Counted from the stretch's first letter, positions 7,510 to 17,500 are shown. The stretch: DNA of 64,000 nucleotides from Cerasibacillus sp036516575 (GCF_036516575.1 NZ_DATBTY010000006.1:1-64000); one strand, 5' to 3'. The notes: a model not told the origin generated them from the letters alone. Numbers and translations: made by a program.

Positions 7510-8092
7510 TACTGAACTCAACGTGTCGTCTCGTAGTGTTTTTTTGTAACGAGAGGCTGTATTAAAGCTTCAATGCGTTGTCTCGTAGTGCTTTTTCGTC
7601 ACGAGAGGCTGTATTGAGGCTTCAATGCATTGTCTCGTAGTGTTTTTTCGTGATGAGAGGCTGTATTGAAGTCTCAATGCGTTGTCTCGTAGTGCTTTTT
7701 CGTGACGAGAGGCTGTATTGAGGCTTCAATGCGTTGTCTCGTTGTACCTTTTTGTGACGAGAGGCTGTATTGAAGCTTCAATGCGTTGTCTCGTAGTGCT
7801 TTTTCGTGATGAGAGGCTGTATTAAAGCTTCAATGCGTTGTCTCGTAGTGCTTTTTTGTGATGAGAGGCTGTATTGAAGTCTCAACGCTTTGTCTCGTAG
7901 TGCTTTTTTGTGATGAGAGGCTGTATTGAAGTCTCAACGCGTTGTCTCGTAGTGTTTTTTCGTGACGAGAGGCTGTATTAAAGCTTCAATGCGTTGTCTC
8001 GTTATGCTTTTTTGTGATGAGAGGCTGTATTGAAGCTTCAATGCGTTGTCTCGTTGACAGTTTTCATCACGAGAGGCCGCATTGAACTCTGT
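7510..8092 (+). repeat. 52-bp hairpin repeat array B (11 units)
   Basis: Eleven units start at 7519, 7571, 7623, 7675, 7727, 7779, 7831, 7883, 7935, 7987 and 8039, with a period of exactly 52 bp throughout. The consensus parts are CAATGCGTTG, stem arm TCTCGT, a 14-nt loop usually AGTGCTTTTTCGTG, stem arm ACGAGA, then GGCTGTATTGAAGCTT. The junction between units, TTGAAGCTTCAA, is itself a perfect palindrome where the A/T variant occurs, so the array can fold in two alternative registers. It lies between the divergent YeeE promoter and the end of yfhD. There is no coding frame across units. 8093-8204 shows nothing recognisable. Confidence 0.93.
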
Positions 8093-8204
8093 TGAGATTA
8101 TACATGCTGAAATATTGCATTGAGTGTTAAATGCTAGACATATCCAGCTCTTCTAAGTTACATTATCTTGGTCTCGCAAGGAGTGTATACAAGTTGACTT
8201 AAAT

Positions 8205-8252
8205 AAAAAAGAGCGCCTAACAGCCGAAAAGACTGATGAGACAGCTCTTTTA
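8205..8252 (-). terminator. Terminator of yfhD
   Basis: On the minus strand, AAAAGAGC pairs with GCTCTTTTTT across an imperfect stem-loop and ends in a T run, immediately after the yfhD stop codon. Confidence 0.65.
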
Positions 8253-8259
8253 CCAGACA

Positions 8260-8430
8260 TTATTTCTTTTTTCTTCGCAAATTAGCTGCACGACTTCTAG
8301 CTTGAGCCTGTTTGTCATCATGATCAGCCAAATCCTCAGAAAACTCTACATCAATCCCATCCGACTTTTGATTCTTGGGCGTTTGTGCAAGAAAGTTGTT
8401 TTTGGATTTCTTGTGCTCATCTTTTCCCAT
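8260..8430 (-). CDS. yfhD: YfhD family small protein
   Basis: A 56-residue, very hydrophilic protein read on the minus strand. It starts MGKDEHKKSKNNFLAQTPKN and ends in a lysine/arginine-rich tail (NLRRKKK). The 'LAQTPKNQ … GIDVEFSEDLAD … DDKQAQARSRAANLR' order is the signature of the Bacillus YfhD family, whose function is unknown and which is generally linked to sporulating Bacillaceae. GGGGTG lies 6 nt upstream of the ATG. The gene is monocistronic with its own terminator. The identification rests on recall of the family pattern. Confidence 0.8.
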   Translation of the reverse strand: MGKDEHKKSKNNFLAQTPKNQKSDGIDVEFSEDLADHDDKQAQARSRAANLRRKKK

Positions 8431-8593
8431 GGTTTTCACCCCATTTTTGAATGATTTTCATGGTTAGTATGTGTAAATGACAGTGATTTATTTGAAGTAA
8501 GCAGTAAGCACATCAGAAATTGTAGATTATATTGGAAATTCATTTCAAAAATGTATTCTTAATATAGAATAATGTTTAATGGAGGTGGTAGAG

Positions 8594-8731
8594 ATGTTTA
8601 TGCAAGCCGTTTTAGTGCACGCGTTTTGGACTGGATTTTTAATGTTTAACCGTGCAAAATTTGCTGTTTTAGTTGCTAACGGGATAAGTGTGTCCTTTTT
8701 TAGCAATTTAATAGCAGATTCAAAACGGTGA
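8594..8731 (+). CDS. Small hydrophobic protein, unknown
   Basis: A 45-codon frame, MFMQAVLVHAFWTGFLMFNR onward, ends in DSKR and has an unusually strong ribosome binding site (GGAGGTGG, 6 nt before ATG). The peptide is mostly hydrophobic with a basic end (NRAK) in the middle, compatible with one or two short membrane segments. I do not recognise a family. The RBS quality is the main evidence that it is translated. A weak hairpin with a T run lies about 50 bp downstream. Confidence 0.5.
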   Translation: MFMQAVLVHAFWTGFLMFNRAKFAVLVANGISVSFFSNLIADSKR

Positions 8732-8875
8732 AAACATCTCTAAGCCCTATATATATATTTAAGTTAGGTTGAAGGGGAGCTTTTCATGCTCTTCTTTTTT
8801 TATATTTATTTTTTGATTAGGCCATGGGAAGTGTTTTTCCTATGGCTCTTTTTATTTTTATAGGTGGCGAAGACA

Positions 8876-9649
8876 ATGATGACATGCAGTGTTCATGAAG
8901 TGACTAAAAAGTATGGAGGTAACACGATTTTTAGTCATATTTCATTTGAAATTAAAACGGGTGAACGTGTCGGTTTAGTGGGCCGAAATGGAAGTGGTAA
9001 GACGACCTTATTGCAGTTATTAGCTGGAGAGGAGACGTCTGATGCTGGGAAAATTCATTGGAAAAAGGGTTGCCAAACAGGTTATGTGAAGCAAATCCCA
9101 GACTTCAATCATCAATTAATCGTTCGGTAAATTTTGAAACAAGTTTTATCAGAACTGATACGAATCGAAGAAAAAATGAAACATACCGCAGAAAAAATGG
9201 CGCAAGAAATGAAGGATACGCATTTACAAACACTGATGGAGGAATACGGTCGTTTACAAGAGCTTTATTCGTCAAAAGGAGGATATGGAATTGAAGCAAC
9301 TATTGAAAAGGTAGCAAACGGTTTAAATATGGATGAATTATTAGAGAAACCAATTTTAACTTTAAGCGGAGGAGAAAAAACAAAAGTCGGCTTGGCTTTT
9401 ATGCTTCTTAAGAGCCCAGATTATCTATTGTTAGATGAACCAACAAATCATCTGGATATTGAATCGCTTGAAGTGCTTGAAGATGCACTCGAAGATTATG
9501 ATGGGACGATTTTAGCGGTCTCCCATGATCGCTACTTCTTAAATAAGTTGTTTGACAAAACATACTGGATTCACGAGAACAAAGTCTATGGTTTTGCAAG
9601 TGGTTACAGTTGGACGAAGGAGAAGATGGCTGAAAGAATACAGCAATAG
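8876..9649 (+). pseudogene. Truncated and interrupted ABC-F ATPase
   Basis: This is the N-terminal half of an ABC-F (ribosome-associated, antibiotic-resistance or translation-factor type) protein. The first ABC domain is recognisable: Walker A GLVGRNGSGKTT, signature LSGGEKTK, Walker B LLLDEPTNHLD and switch SHDRYFL. An in-frame TAA at 9128-9130 interrupts it after IPDFNHQLIVR, with homology continuing in the same frame. The frame then ends within the inter-domain linker (SWTKEKMAERIQQ), so the second ABC domain, needed in all ABC-F proteins, is missing. Downstream sequence shows no trace of it. A GTG at 8864 is an alternative start. I infer a non-functional remnant. Confidence 0.82.
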
Positions 9650-9728
9650 ATGGTGAATTATTATTCTGAATACATGAAACTATTTCCATTAATAAACGTA
9701 AGTCAAATAAAAAGGGGGTGATCTATTT

Positions 9729-9929
9729 GAACAATATTTTTTATCGAAAGGTGCGAAAAGATTTGGGGTTGATGTATCTGACTTAGAATTAATTGGTGGA
9801 TCTTTAGATAATGTCTATGAATGCAAAAATAAAAGAGAGAATATTATTTTAAAGTTTTACTTCAGTTCTATGTATGATAAAGATTCACTTACAAAGTTGA
9901 GGTGTTATGATGAAAATCAGGATGGCTGA
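9729..9929 (+). pseudogene. N-terminal remnant of an aminoglycoside phosphotransferase-like kinase
   Basis: The frame reads EQYFLSKGAKRFGVD, then LELIGGSLDNVYECKNK, then ENIILKFYFSSMYDK. This is the typical start of APH/ChoK-type kinases (glycine-rich 'GG-x-NVYE' strand, then the 'ILKF' lysine strand). No start codon in frame could be identified, and the frame runs into the start of the following GNAT gene and stops there. The catalytic HxDxxxxN part is absent. It follows the broken ABC-F gene, so this whole stretch looks like decay. Confidence 0.65.
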
Positions 9930-10371
9930 AACAAAAGATATTCCGCAATTAATCAAAATGAGATGGGATTTTACAATTGAATACGATGAAAGTAAAAGGA
10001 GTGCATCATACGATGAATTTGTAATAGAATGCCAGTCCTTTTTAGAGAGCGCATTAAGTAATAATCAATGGTTCATTTGGGTTGCAGAAGAAAATGAAAA
10101 AATTGTATCACATATATACATACAATTGATACAAAAAGTACCACGCCCTGTTAGGATAACAAAGCCATTTGCCTATATGACAAATGTGTATACATTAAAA
10201 GAATATAGAAACAAGGGGATAGGAAGTAAGCTGCTCGCTACAATTCATAAATGGATAAAAGAAAACAAATATGAGTTTATTATCGTCTGGCCAAGTGATG
10301 AAAGCATTAATTATTACAAGAAAAATGGATATGTGCATTGTAATGAACCGATGGAATGTTTTTCTAAGTAA
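9910..10371 (+). CDS. GNAT family N-acetyltransferase
   Basis: A 153-residue GNAT fold. The acetyl-CoA binding motif A is visible as VYTLKEYRNKGIGSKLLATI (R/Q-x-x-G-x-G/A type, RNKGIG), followed by the motif B region (PSDESINYYKKNGYV). The substrate is unknown. The second of two tandem ATGs is preferred because GAGGTG lies 5-6 nt before it. It starts inside the tail of the kinase remnant upstream. Confidence 0.82.
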   Translation: MKIRMAETKDIPQLIKMRWDFTIEYDESKRSASYDEFVIECQSFLESALSNNQWFIWVAEENEKIVSHIYIQLIQKVPRPVRITKPFAYMTNVYTLKEYRNKGIGSKLLATIHKWIKENKYEFIIVWPSDESINYYKKNGYVHCNEPMECFSK

Positions 10372-10467
10372 AAAGAAGTGATTAATTACATATAAAGCAC
10401 ATCTCTAATCATGACGTTATTATAGTGGACAATCAGGTACGCAGGTGTATGGATGGGAGGATTAATC

Positions 10468-11082
10468 ATGGTAAGGCATATCTTAGCTATATCGGGTGGG
10501 GGCTTTTCAGAAGAAGAAAATGCTTATATTGATGAGTATTTATTAAAAATATGTAGGAAAAACACTCCGAAAAAAATTGGTTTTGTTGCTACAGCGAGTA
10601 ACGATGCGCCAAATTATATTGAAAAATTTTATCGCGCATTTCAATCTGAAAGACCAAGTCATTTAACAATTGAAGATTTTAAATCTGATAAAATCCAAGA
10701 TATCGTCAATGATTTAGACATAATTTATGTCGGTGGGGGTAATACACAATACATGCTTAAAATATGGAAAGAAACAGGATTTGCTCACGTCCTCATTGAT
10801 GCTTATTATCACGGTGTTATTTTAGCCGGGATTAGTGCTGGTGCTATGTGTTGGTTTGGAACATGTTATAGCGAAAAGAACGAGCATGAATATGAACAAT
10901 TTGCAGGGTTAGGTATTTTAAAAGGTAGTTTTTGTCCACATTATAATGATGAAGAACGCCGTATTGCTTTTGACTATTGGGCCAGTAGTCAAAAGGGAGG
11001 CCCTATCTATAAATTAAATGACAATGAAAACTTACATTTTAAAAATGAAAAATTGGTGGCGAAAATTAGTTCTTACAAGTAA
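10468..11082 (+). CDS. Peptidase S51 family protein (dipeptidase E/cyanophycinase-like)
   Basis: Family S51 serine peptidase with a class-I-glutamine-amidotransferase-like fold. The nucleophile S123 lies in the elbow LAGISAGAMCWF, preceded by IYVGGGNTQYMLK, the conserved glycine loop of the family. A histidine in FCPHYNDEE is the likely partner. Its 204 residues match PepE-type members, which cleave Asp-X dipeptides; B. subtilis YgaJ is a comparable protein. GGGAGG stands 7 nt before the ATG. Substrate specificity cannot be deduced. A strong terminator follows. Confidence 0.87.
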   Translation: MVRHILAISGGGFSEEENAYIDEYLLKICRKNTPKKIGFVATASNDAPNYIEKFYRAFQSERPSHLTIEDFKSDKIQDIVNDLDIIYVGGGNTQYMLKIWKETGFAHVLIDAYYHGVILAGISAGAMCWFGTCYSEKNEHEYEQFAGLGILKGSFCPHYNDEERRIAFDYWASSQKGGPIYKLNDNENLHFKNEKLVAKISSYK

Positions 11083-11100
11083 TTGAGGGGGGACAATTGT

Positions 11101-11130
11101 AAAAAGAGGGAGTATACCTCTCTTTTTTTT
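11101..11130 (+). terminator. Rho-independent terminator
   Basis: AAAGAGG pairs with CCTCTCTTT around a short GAGTATA loop, then eight thymines. It separates the S51 peptidase from the Wadjet-type operon. Confidence 0.85.
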
Positions 11131-11223
11131 ACCACTTTTTCTAATAAGGCTATATCCATAAAGCATAGATAAACATGGTATGATAAAGGTATATGACTCT
11201 AGTAAAACAACGAGGTGAATAAC

Positions 11224-12495
11224 GTGTACGGTGCAAAGCAATTTATCCAAGACTATATATTAAAAAAGAATGAACAAATCGAGTGGTTAGATACAGATGA
11301 TTCAGATTTACTATATGGCTATATTATCAAAAGAACACCAAGAACGTATCGCCGTTTAGCTGAATTATGGGTTGGTATAAAACCGTTAGAGCCAACGTCT
11401 TCACCTGATAAAAGTTTGCTAGACTTAAAACTATCGATTAATAAAGCGAAACCGATTTCGGTAGATGATGGCACGTTACGTCATTGGCTAGCAGAGGGCT
11501 GGATTATTCGTAAAGTAACATTATCTGATGATGAACGCACACCTCTTACTGAAGGTTATTACATGGGTCCAACGTTATATGCCTATATAGAAAGGGAAAG
11601 ACAGCAGAAAATTGAACAAGAAATTGCGACATTTGTTCAACTTCAGGAACAATTGAGTCATTGCGCAATACCAGATCATATTTCAGCTTCATTTTCACAC
11701 CACATTAATCACATTCTTTCACTCAATTATGAAGAATTCGAGAAAGGCGACCGATTTCAAGATTGGACAGTACATAAAAGGGTTATCTTTTTAAAATTTT
11801 TGATCGCCCTGCTTAAATTAAGAGAAACGAAACCGATGTTTGATTTTAAAGAGATTGGTGCATCATATTTTAAAAAAATCGGTGGTTCAAAAGTATTTGA
11901 TCGGTATAAGGACGACTTTCTGAATCTACTAGAAACGTGGTTACAAGCCACGCCGGAAGTCATTGGAATGATCAGTCATGGAAGGGTTCATTCCGTCTAT
12001 TTTTCTGGTAATGTCAAAGGAAGATACGCAAACTTTCAAGCAGGTGCATTACATGCTGTAACAGATGTCGCTTTAGTAAATGAACAGTTTCAGACCGTAG
12101 ACCATGTGTTATGGCTGGTGGAAAATCGAGCGATGTTAACAAGGATGACAGCTTCACCAACATTTTTGAAGGAGACAGCTTCGATTGTTATTTGTTTAGA
12201 TGGCCATATTCGTTCAAGTCATCATACATTCACACAACAAATTAGTCACAGCCCAAGTGTTGAGCAGATATTAATATGGACTGATTATGATGAATCAGGC
12301 TTATCCATTGCTTACGACGCCTACCGAATTGTTCCAGATGATGTCACGGTTAAATGGATTGCTTCGGATGGTTCGATATTCCGTGATTATGAAGCGTATA
12401 AAAATTGGTTACAACATCAACTGTCTATAACAAAACGTGAGCAAGAAGAAGTATTAGGAGATGAAAAACAATGGAAAAAGTGGATCAACCATTAA
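11224..12495 (+). CDS. jetD: JetD-like TOPRIM nuclease subunit of a Wadjet-type system
   Basis: A 423-residue protein with a C-terminal TOPRIM core like the DUF2399/DUF2220 (Spo11/topoVI-A-like) proteins that serve as JetD. A conserved glutamate, E300 in LWLVENRAML, is followed by an acidic DxD, D354/D356 in ILIWTDYDESG. The N-terminal part (about 1-240) is helical and would contain the DNA-binding/arm region. In Wadjet, JetD cuts closed circular plasmid DNA after the SMC-like JetABC complex extrudes it. GAGG lies 8 nt before the GTG start. Here jetD is the first gene and overlaps the next by 25 bp, whereas the classical order is jetABCD. Subtype (II or III rather than I) is inferred from the DUF2399-like look. 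Confidence 0.82.
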   Translation: MYGAKQFIQDYILKKNEQIEWLDTDDSDLLYGYIIKRTPRTYRRLAELWVGIKPLEPTSSPDKSLLDLKLSINKAKPISVDDGTLRHWLAEGWIIRKVTLSDDERTPLTEGYYMGPTLYAYIERERQQKIEQEIATFVQLQEQLSHCAIPDHISASFSHHINHILSLNYEEFEKGDRFQDWTVHKRVIFLKFLIALLKLRETKPMFDFKEIGASYFKKIGGSKVFDRYKDDFLNLLETWLQATPEVIGMISHGRVHSVYFSGNVKGRYANFQAGALHAVTDVALVNEQFQTVDHVLWLVENRAMLTRMTASPTFLKETASIVICLDGHIRSSHHTFTQQISHSPSVEQILIWTDYDESGLSIAYDAYRIVPDDVTVKWIASDGSIFRDYEAYKNWLQHQLSITKREQEEVLGDEKQWKKWINH

Positions 12496-13868
12496 TTTCT
12501 GTGTTTAATCAAGAGGCGGAAAGTGCTGAAATGTATCAAACAATGCGTGATATCGTCTCATTAGCCGGTGTTTTTAGTGCGTTGGGAAATGCAAAGACAT
12601 TTGAGGCACCTTTAGAAATATTAGTGTTTTTACGGGTGATTCATTTTTTCCATCGGGAGTCATTAGGTTTAGATGATCCAGTTGCTGATAGTGATACAGT
12701 TTATTATCGTTATTTGAATACGTATCAGGACATTGAACCACCGACAAAAGAGAGAATTGAACGCTATGTGAATATTTTAGTGAAATATAACTGGATTACA
12801 AAACAAGCGAAGCGATTAAAAATGAGAAATACAGGGAAGCGGATGATGGATGCACTAATCCGAGCTGCGAATGATTCATTGGCGTATTATATGCAAGATG
12901 ATATTGGGCGTTCACTTTTTCAAGCGAAACGTGATGCAGAAATTAGTGAAGCTTACGATGATTATGGGATATCGGGTGGTCACGCCATTGCAAGTATGAT
13001 TCGGCATTTAAATGATGCGATTGAACTACTTAAAGAACGGGAATTAGAATTATTAGCTGACCGAGATGCACTTCCAGAATTAGAACGGATTCATGCGTTG
13101 ATGGATGAATTAGATGTCAAAATGAAAGAACGCTTAGACCGTTTATCAACGGTAGAAGACGGTTTAATGATGCGCGATCTCATTCAAAAAGGAACAGATG
13201 CATTAGCGGAAGGAACGAGTTTAAGTCTTGGCATGATCAATAAATATTTAAAATTTATTAGTATGCAGTCGACAGATATTGGTTCATCGATTGCCCCTGA
13301 AAAAGTTAGGCAATTTATAGAAAAGATGTTTCATCCGTCAGTTGATTCGGACATTCCGAATGCACATCAAATTTTAAGTTTCATGGAACAAGATGTTTAT
13401 CCTGATGAAGCAATAGATGGGATGTGGGTCCCTGTAAAAATGGCACCTTTTTTATCAGGTCAAGCCATTGAGGATGGTATTGATTACTTAGAGCATTATG
13501 AACCGTATGTGGATGAAGAAATTACCGTAGAAGAAGAAATCACATATCAGTCAGATACGATTGATGCAATGGATATGGAAGACGTATTCAGTGAAGCTGC
13601 CTGGACGATGACGAAAGCGGTTATCGATACAGAAGCGATTGAAGGATATTTAGAAAAGTACCATGAAGCCGAGTTAGAACAGTTAATTATTGAAGCAACG
13701 ACACCTCAATTCGGGGATGCGATTCGTTCATTAATGGCGACATCTGCTCTAGTAGGCAATAAAAAAGTGGAAATGAAACAGTTAGATGTGACGAAAACAT
13801 ATGAAAAAGAGTGGGAGTGGATAAAAGATGGAGACCGAAAACATAAAGTCCGCCAACGAAAAAAGTAA
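12471..13868 (+). CDS. jetA: JetA-like (MksF/MukF-type kleisin) subunit
   Basis: A 465-residue acidic, largely helical protein with a winged-helix-like N-terminal part (about 25-125: EAPLEILVFLRVIHFF, then YVNILVKYNWITKQ) and long helices in the middle (about 185-250, charged, coiled-coil-like). This is the layout of the kleisin subunit in MukBEF/Mks-type complexes. The sequence alone is weakly diagnostic. The call rests mainly on its fixed place between a TOPRIM JetD and an MksE/JetB-sized protein followed by an SMC-like ATPase. The start ATG lies inside jetD with GGAG upstream. Its end overlaps jetB by 41 bp, so translation is probably coupled. Confidence 0.78.
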   Translation: MEKVDQPLISVFNQEAESAEMYQTMRDIVSLAGVFSALGNAKTFEAPLEILVFLRVIHFFHRESLGLDDPVADSDTVYYRYLNTYQDIEPPTKERIERYVNILVKYNWITKQAKRLKMRNTGKRMMDALIRAANDSLAYYMQDDIGRSLFQAKRDAEISEAYDDYGISGGHAIASMIRHLNDAIELLKERELELLADRDALPELERIHALMDELDVKMKERLDRLSTVEDGLMMRDLIQKGTDALAEGTSLSLGMINKYLKFISMQSTDIGSSIAPEKVRQFIEKMFHPSVDSDIPNAHQILSFMEQDVYPDEAIDGMWVPVKMAPFLSGQAIEDGIDYLEHYEPYVDEEITVEEEITYQSDTIDAMDMEDVFSEAAWTMTKAVIDTEAIEGYLEKYHEAELEQLIIEATTPQFGDAIRSLMATSALVGNKKVEMKQLDVTKTYEKEWEWIKDGDRKHKVRQRKK

Positions 13869-14523
13869 TCACCAACCGTTAGCTAATATGAATGCCTTGC
13901 AATCTTATTTAACAGAAAAAGAAGAAATGGTGTTTATGCATCTATTATATTCATCATCAGCTACCATTCGGGCGGGTAATTTTGGTTTATCTCGGAAAGA
14001 TGTAGCGAAAATATTAGAAATTAGTCCAGACGATGATGATGGTTTTTATTCTTTTATAAATCGTGTCAATCAAGGATTAAGCCGTTACTATAAAGTCATT
14101 TATGATAAAAAGCGTGACCAAGTCATCGTCATGTTAAGAGCGACAGCACGTATGGCTAAATCGACTTTATCATCAGAAGCGATGGCCATTTTATTACTGA
14201 TGTTCTATCAACAAGAAGTGCTCCAACATGAATTTACGTTACTATCACAATTGTTTGAAGCGTTTGGTCATGAACAGTTGAAAGCAAGTCAAAAACTAAA
14301 AGTGAATATCGATACATTACGGAAAATTGGTGCGGTTGTTGATTATCATTCTGATTCAGACGAGGAAGCCTATCAATTAACTGCCATTGGTGTCAATATG
14401 TTTTCGGATTCTTTTTTAAGACGGGCAGTAGAATTTAGTCAGTCACAACAGTTTAATAAAGATGAAGTTCTGAAATTTTTTAAACGATATAATGTCCAAT
14501 ATTCAGGAGATGATTCAGAGTGA
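13828..14523 (+). CDS. jetB: JetB-like (MksE/KITE-type) subunit
   Basis: A 231-residue protein of the DUF4194/MksE kind: a winged-helix protein that binds the kleisin in SMC-like complexes. Visible pieces are a first helical domain (SYLTEKEEMVFMHLLYSSS) and a middle strand-helix region with 'YKVIYDKKRDQVIVML'. The second half includes SSEAMAILLLMFYQQEVLQ, typical of this family's second winged helix. The start codon lies within jetA (GGGAGTGG upstream). Its TGA stop overlaps the GTG start of jetC by 3 nt. Its size and position between the kleisin and the SMC ATPase match JetB. Confidence 0.8.
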   Translation: METENIKSANEKSNHQPLANMNALQSYLTEKEEMVFMHLLYSSSATIRAGNFGLSRKDVAKILEISPDDDDGFYSFINRVNQGLSRYYKVIYDKKRDQVIVMLRATARMAKSTLSSEAMAILLLMFYQQEVLQHEFTLLSQLFEAFGHEQLKASQKLKVNIDTLRKIGAVVDYHSDSDEEAYQLTAIGVNMFSDSFLRRAVEFSQSQQFNKDEVLKFFKRYNVQYSGDDSE

Positions 14524-17500
14524 TTCCACATCAATTACGCTTCCATGGTATTAGAGATTATGAACCGACATCACTCGATTTATCGGGGATGAATGAACAT
14601 ATTTTAATTGCCGGTCCGAATGGGTCAGGTAAGTCAACGATTACGTTTTGTATGGGAGCTGTCTTAAAATCTAGTAAGGTGGCCATTGAAGGATTACGTT
14701 CAAATAATTTACCAGTTGAAAAAACATGGCGTGCAGCTATTCATTTTATGTTTAAAAATGAAGGCGAAACGCGTATTGATGCCCCACTTTATATTGAATT
14801 TTCGCTCGACTTAGAACAATTACCAGGCCAGCCGATTAAACAGGTTTATCGTATTTCAGAAGGTGATGAGGTTGATCAGATAGAAACAAAAGCAATTTAT
14901 CGTTCTGGTGGACAGCCTAACTTTACTGACTACAAACGTGAGCTGCTAGAAAAGTATAAAATTTATCCTGATCATTATTATTTAATTTGGTATCAACAAG
15001 AAGTCAATCAGTTCGCGACCATGTCACCAGAAGAGCGTTTTCGTGTGTTTAGTGAAATGCACAATATTACACATATTCAGCAGAATTGGGAAAAGAGTTT
15101 AGAACGTGTTAAAGAGAATGAAGCTTCAGTACAAGATGCAGAAATATCCGTTAATAATGATGAATTAAGGATGCAACTTGCATTAAAAAACTATGAGCGC
15201 TTAAAACAAAACCGCGAATCAATTCATAAAAATGGGACAAAACTGCTTCAATCATTACATGCTCTTATTGATTTAAATCGAAAAGAATATGATATAACAG
15301 AACGGACAATCGAGGATTTATCTATTGATTTAGAGAGAAAAAAAGAGATCAATCACCAGTATCAAATAGATTATGAACAGTTACAACATCAGAAGAAAAT
15401 GATAACGGCTAGCAGAGAAAAATTACAAAGTGAATGTGATAAAAAGGAGAAAGATTTAGCAACTAATAAAGAGCAGGAACAATTGTTACAAGATAAGCTT
15501 GATAAGCTGGAAGAAGAAGTTCAGGATGTTCGCGAAAGTGAGAGAAAATTACGCTTTTCAGAAGCAGAAACGAAAGCACACTTTGAAAAAAATGAAGAAG
15601 AATTAACAAAGAAAAACGAACACATCGAAAACATTGAACATACGAAACAGCAATTACATGAAGAAATGATCTTACTTATGAAAGAAGAAGCGCAATTAGA
15701 GAATGAGATCAAACAGTTTAAAAAAGAACAGAATAAATATCAAGCATTGCTAAAGCAATATAAAAGTAGTCATGATGTGAAAGAGCAGATTCAACTATTA
15801 GAAGAGCAGATGTCAGAGCAACGGGAATTATTGGACGAGATTAAGAAGAATTTGCAAGCATCAGAAGCTCAGCTTCGAGCACTTGAAGCAAATCAACCCG
15901 TTTCCAAAAGACAAGAAGACGTTTTAAAACAGATGAAACGTGTAGGTGTACAGGCGTATCCATTGCAAAGTCTTATTGAATTACATGCTGACGCATCCAT
16001 TGAAGCTGAAAAAAAGCTAGATGCGATTAAATATACGGTGTTTTATGATGGGAAGTACGTTCCTGCAGTTAATGACTTGTACCATGTGTCTTTAAGGAAG
16101 ATTATTCCACAATATTATTTGGACAGTATTCCGGAATTACAACTTCAAATGAAACTGGATTTAGAAAAACACGAGCAAGCCTTTGCTTCAAAAGTACTTT
16201 GGTGGATTAAACAATTGATGTCTAAAGAATACCCGTATATTGATAATGGGCAATTAATTGACTCGCAAGGTGTTCGTGGAACTCAAGAAAGAGAAACATA
16301 TATTTTAAGTGAAAAAGCATTGAAGATTCAAAAGAAAAACTGCAGAACGCAAATTTTGAATCTTAAAAAGGAATTTCAACAGCTTGAAGAAAAGCATAAA
16401 CATACAAGGAAGGAATTGCAACATTTACATAGTATTGTTAATCAAGTAGTGGAAGCAGAAGGATTTCAATTGAAAATCCCTGCATTTAATCAAAAAAATG
16501 AACAATTAAAAATGGTTCGTGATCGACTTGAAGCCATCGATGAAGAAAACAAACGTTTAGATCTTCAGGCAAAAGAAGTATGGAATGCAATTGCGCGTTT
16601 AGAATTTGAAATAGGTCAGCTGCAAAATGAGCTTGATGTGTATGAACAACTTGGACAACTAAAAGATAAAATAGAATTGTTATCAAGTTTGGAAGAAAAG
16701 CACCAAGAAATCGAGCAACATATACGTTTATTACAACGTAAAGTTGAAGAATTAGAGGATCAATTAAATGAAATTGAGAGACAAGAAATAAAAATGGGCC
16801 GCCAAATAGAAAATTTGCATGCTGATATTGACTTTAAAAAGAATGAACAAAAGGCTATTGAGAGGCAGATAGAAGATAAAATAGATGGGAAGGACATATA
16901 TCAAGGTAATATTTTAAAATATGAAGAAGAGTTAATCGATATGAAGAACCTTTATCCAAAGCTCTACGAAGAGGTATCGAAACAAGAGCGACTAGGTGCG
17001 CGGTCAGAAGTTAAATTACAAAATATGTATACGAAAGCTCGAAATGGTTTACAAATCGCACAGAATGAAGAAGGAATCAATCCAGAAGCAGAAAATATTT
17101 ATTTTAAAATGAAAGAAACGTACGAACAAAATAAGAAAGAATTGGATCAATTAAAAGCATTACTAGAAAAAAACAAAGCACGTGCTGAAGAAATTGAAGA
17201 AAATTTAATGACGAGTATCCGAATGAAAGTTATTCAAATCCATCAATTATTCCAAGGTTATATGAATGAATTCCAATTCGAATGTGAAATTGATTTTGAT
17301 AAGTATGAAGAAAAGAATGGTAGAATCAATTTCCGTTTATTTATTAAAGTTCGTAAACAAGGTCACCGCGGTAAAATGGAAGATGTCAGCTTAAAAGCGA
17401 GGGCTGGACGTGTCGGAAAAGGGGTATCGGGTGGTGAAGAGTCACTTAGTTCTTTATTATTTGCCTTAGCGTTATTGCAAGAACTAGACACGAATCCGAG

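Noticed and set aside
7510..8092. CRISPR array
   Set aside because: The whole 52-bp unit is repeated including its middle; there are no unique spacers of constant size between short repeats, no leader, and no cas genes in the window.
8236..8454. Plus-strand 72-aa frame
   Set aside because: It is the antisense of yfhD, whose minus-strand frame has a good RBS and a recognisable family pattern.
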